A stretch of DNA of 64,000 bases from assembly GCA_021464245.1 (NCBI GenBank), contig JADCRB010000029.1:2259813-2323812 (forward strand). Reading direction: 5' to 3'. Below are positions 62,372 through 64,000 of the stretch, piece by piece. Origin of the DNA: Carallia brachiata (taxonomy: Eukaryota; Streptophyta; Magnoliopsida; Malpighiales; Rhizophoraceae). The position numbers and the translations under genes were made by a program. Numbering within the stretch: position 1 is the stretch's first letter; every line of letters begins with the position of its first letter. Under the pieces are notes generated by a model. The model ran no database searches, was not told the origin of the DNA, and saw only the letters and a list, made by a program, of their open reading frames with translations.

Positions 62372-64000
62372 TTATGTAAGTGAAGGCCCAACTTTTGCTG
62401 GCTTTAGAAGTTTTAGAGCTCTCCTTACATACTCGAACAATACTACAAACAGACCAAAGAAGTATAATAGGCATAGATGTAGCTTTTCCAACAAGCCAAA
62501 GCTCGAATACATGTTACTTCGACCCATTGTGCTCAACCTTCCAAACGTCATCCCTCCTTCCAACCAGCCTACAAATAAACAATAGCACATGAGCTCAAGT
62601 AGAAGACAGCAATATCTAGAACACATCAGTGCCGGCTGCTACTGTCCATTTTACCATAATGCGAAGCATTAAAAATGGAATTCTACTTTTCTTTGGGATC
62701 GCTAGTGGGAAGCCGTGCAAACATACTGGCTATATTTTATGCCTTTTTCTAGATTTCAATCAAGGAAGGTTTCAAGATAAGTCATTTATTTAATCTCTGA
62801 GATCATATTGAAACCCCTATAGCTAAACATCCTGAGAGGGAAGGCACGGAGTGGTAAAGGACTGGACTTCATACAAATCCATGGAGTTTGTAATAGCAAA
62901 ATTCTATGCCACTTATAGCATTTGGACTTCCCACCCAATAAAGGGGGAACAGAAGGAAAATAAATTGTCCATACAGACCATTGATTGTGGATACTTACCA
63001 GAACTTTTCATCTGCAAATTAGTCCAATCATGTGGGCTCAACTTTGTTTCCGATGCCTTGATCAGTTCAAGGAGAGCTTCATTGACCTGCAAGTGTTCAA
63101 AGAAAACAGGTATATGGTTTATTTCCACTGCCGAGCATTTTGTAACAGATCTCAAAGACTGCATCTTCGAGTGAAATGTAATATATTTTTATAACTGCAG
63201 TAAATACTGAATGTTTAGTGGCTTCATTTTGCTATAACTAGTGATCATTCGCATAAATTATTCAATAATTGCCCAAGTGCGGTCCATACTACTTACATGA
63301 CATCATATGCAACTGCTTTTTTGTTGAAAATTATGCATGAGATTGCTTTTCTGAATCCTAATAGAAGCTTTTCCTAATTGATGCTGATGTCATGGCTTTC
63401 TGGGTTAATATTGATATTGCAGATGTTTTCCCAGTTAACACAGTTTGCAGAGAGTGGAAATACCTCTTCAGTTCTTTCATGACTAACTAGATGCCCACCA
63501 TGGAGGTCTACCATTCTAGCAGCAGGCTGCAGGTTCTCTGCAATTCTCCTTGCATGGTACATTTGAGCAATTACGTCATGCCTACACATTTAAAAAACCT
63601 TAAATCAGTTTCAAGCAGTTATGTTTCTTCATTTATACACACAATGCCTGAAAATTTAGCCTTTCATGAGTTTAAAGCAGAAAGGATAAAAAATAACACA
63701 AAGCTTTTATATGTTTGTGGCTCTTCATTTCCATGTCTCCTGACTTGTTTGTCTACAAATAAAATGTCAGAAGGCTCTCCATGTATTTTCTTCAATTTAA
63801 AGTCGGGGAAAATTACAAATAGCATCCCATAATTAGCTTCCGGTCATACTTAGCGTGCCCAAGTCCTGAAAGTGGTGAATACCTGATCGAATTGATCAGG
63901 TCACGTAGGAACAAGGTTTACATTTTACTTAGTGACATTTAAGGTGTGGTAACAATTCACATATTCTATTAACTCACCGTTTGTGAATGTTGCAAAAAAC
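62372..64000 (-). CDS. Alpha/beta-hydrolase fold protein with C-terminal membrane segment (5' part outside window)
   Basis: Partial gene. Exons in transcript order: (>64000)-63978, 63581-63464, 63086-62999, 62568-62372, with GT/AG junctions and consistent phase. The first visible exon piece joins across the intron to read IHKRHDVIAQMYHARRIA; the HD is the typical late acid region of the fold. HGGHLVSHERTEEV carries the catalytic histidine. The next exon, VNEALLELIKASETKLSPHDW, is characteristic of a plant hydrolase subfamily. The last exon has a hydrophobic stretch (LHLCLLYFFGLFVVLFEYV) followed by RRALKLLKPAKVGPSLT and stop. The nucleophile elbow and N-terminus lie beyond the right edge. Substrate is unknown. 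No defect is visible in the part present. Confidence 0.85.

Noticed and set aside
1..64000. CRISPR arrays, bacterial operons or phage genes
   Set aside because: The content is clearly plant nuclear DNA with spliced genes; the repeats are microsatellites, duplications or transposons without regular spacers.

Overview
The window looks like nuclear DNA of a eudicot plant. It is AT-rich, with intron-bearing genes on both strands, chloroplast-targeted photosynthesis proteins, a CC-NBS-LRR resistance-gene relic, a plant microRNA precursor, a nuclear tRNA-Gly and many hAT, Mutator, LINE and SINE-type elements. The sequence alone does not name the species. The exon models below were built by hand from reading frames and GT/AG junctions.

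Layout: 0-3.3 kb is AT-rich intergenic DNA. 3.35-7.85 kb is a decayed CC-NBS-LRR gene (+) whose LRR part is split by a 1.48-kb hAT-type element. 8.05-9.24 kb is a tandem duplication. 9.99-12.80 kb encodes a thylakoid lumenal pentapeptide-repeat protein (TL17 type), followed by tRNA-Gly(CCC) at 13.28 kb and a minus-strand LINE 3' end. A MIR828 precursor sits at 16.65-16.83 kb. 18.54-20.37 kb is a GH17+X8 beta-1,3-glucanase gene with a frameshift in X8. 22.98-26.81 kb is an ankyrin acyl-CoA-binding protein (ACBP1/2 type).

28.5-39.4 kb is a transposon-dense block. A retroelement fragment there is interrupted by a 3.05-kb hAT-type element with a perfect 8-bp target duplication, which carries an intron-containing piece of a CCDC22-like gene. 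Next comes a 6.9-kb Mutator-like element with long terminal inverted repeats, a decayed transposase, and a 606-bp MITE nested in one terminus. 40.07-42.09 kb is an ER calumenin-like EF-hand protein, followed by an older relative of the 29-kb hAT element. 48.17-48.77 kb encodes a small PSY-type sulfated-peptide precursor. 49.35-50.55 kb is a three-level nest of small DNA transposons. 53.27-57.27 kb (-) is the thylakoid PP2C phosphatase TAP38/PPH1 in 11 exons. 60.2-61.15 kb is a head-to-head inverted pair of LINE ORF1 fragments. 62.37-64.00 kb (-) is the 3' part of a membrane-anchored alpha/beta-hydrolase gene that runs off the right edge.

From memory of the Arabidopsis annotation, MIR828, ACBP2, an EF-hand protein and TAP38 lie close together on chromosome 4 (about AT4G27765 to AT4G27800), and TL17 and ACBP1 lie close together on chromosome 5 (AT5G53490 and AT5G53470). 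The window therefore appears to hold one block that corresponds to two duplicated Arabidopsis segments. TL17 and TAP38 both act in thylakoids. The other genes share no obvious pathway, and the organisation is otherwise ordinary for a plant, with repeated and nested transposon insertion as its most distinctive feature.
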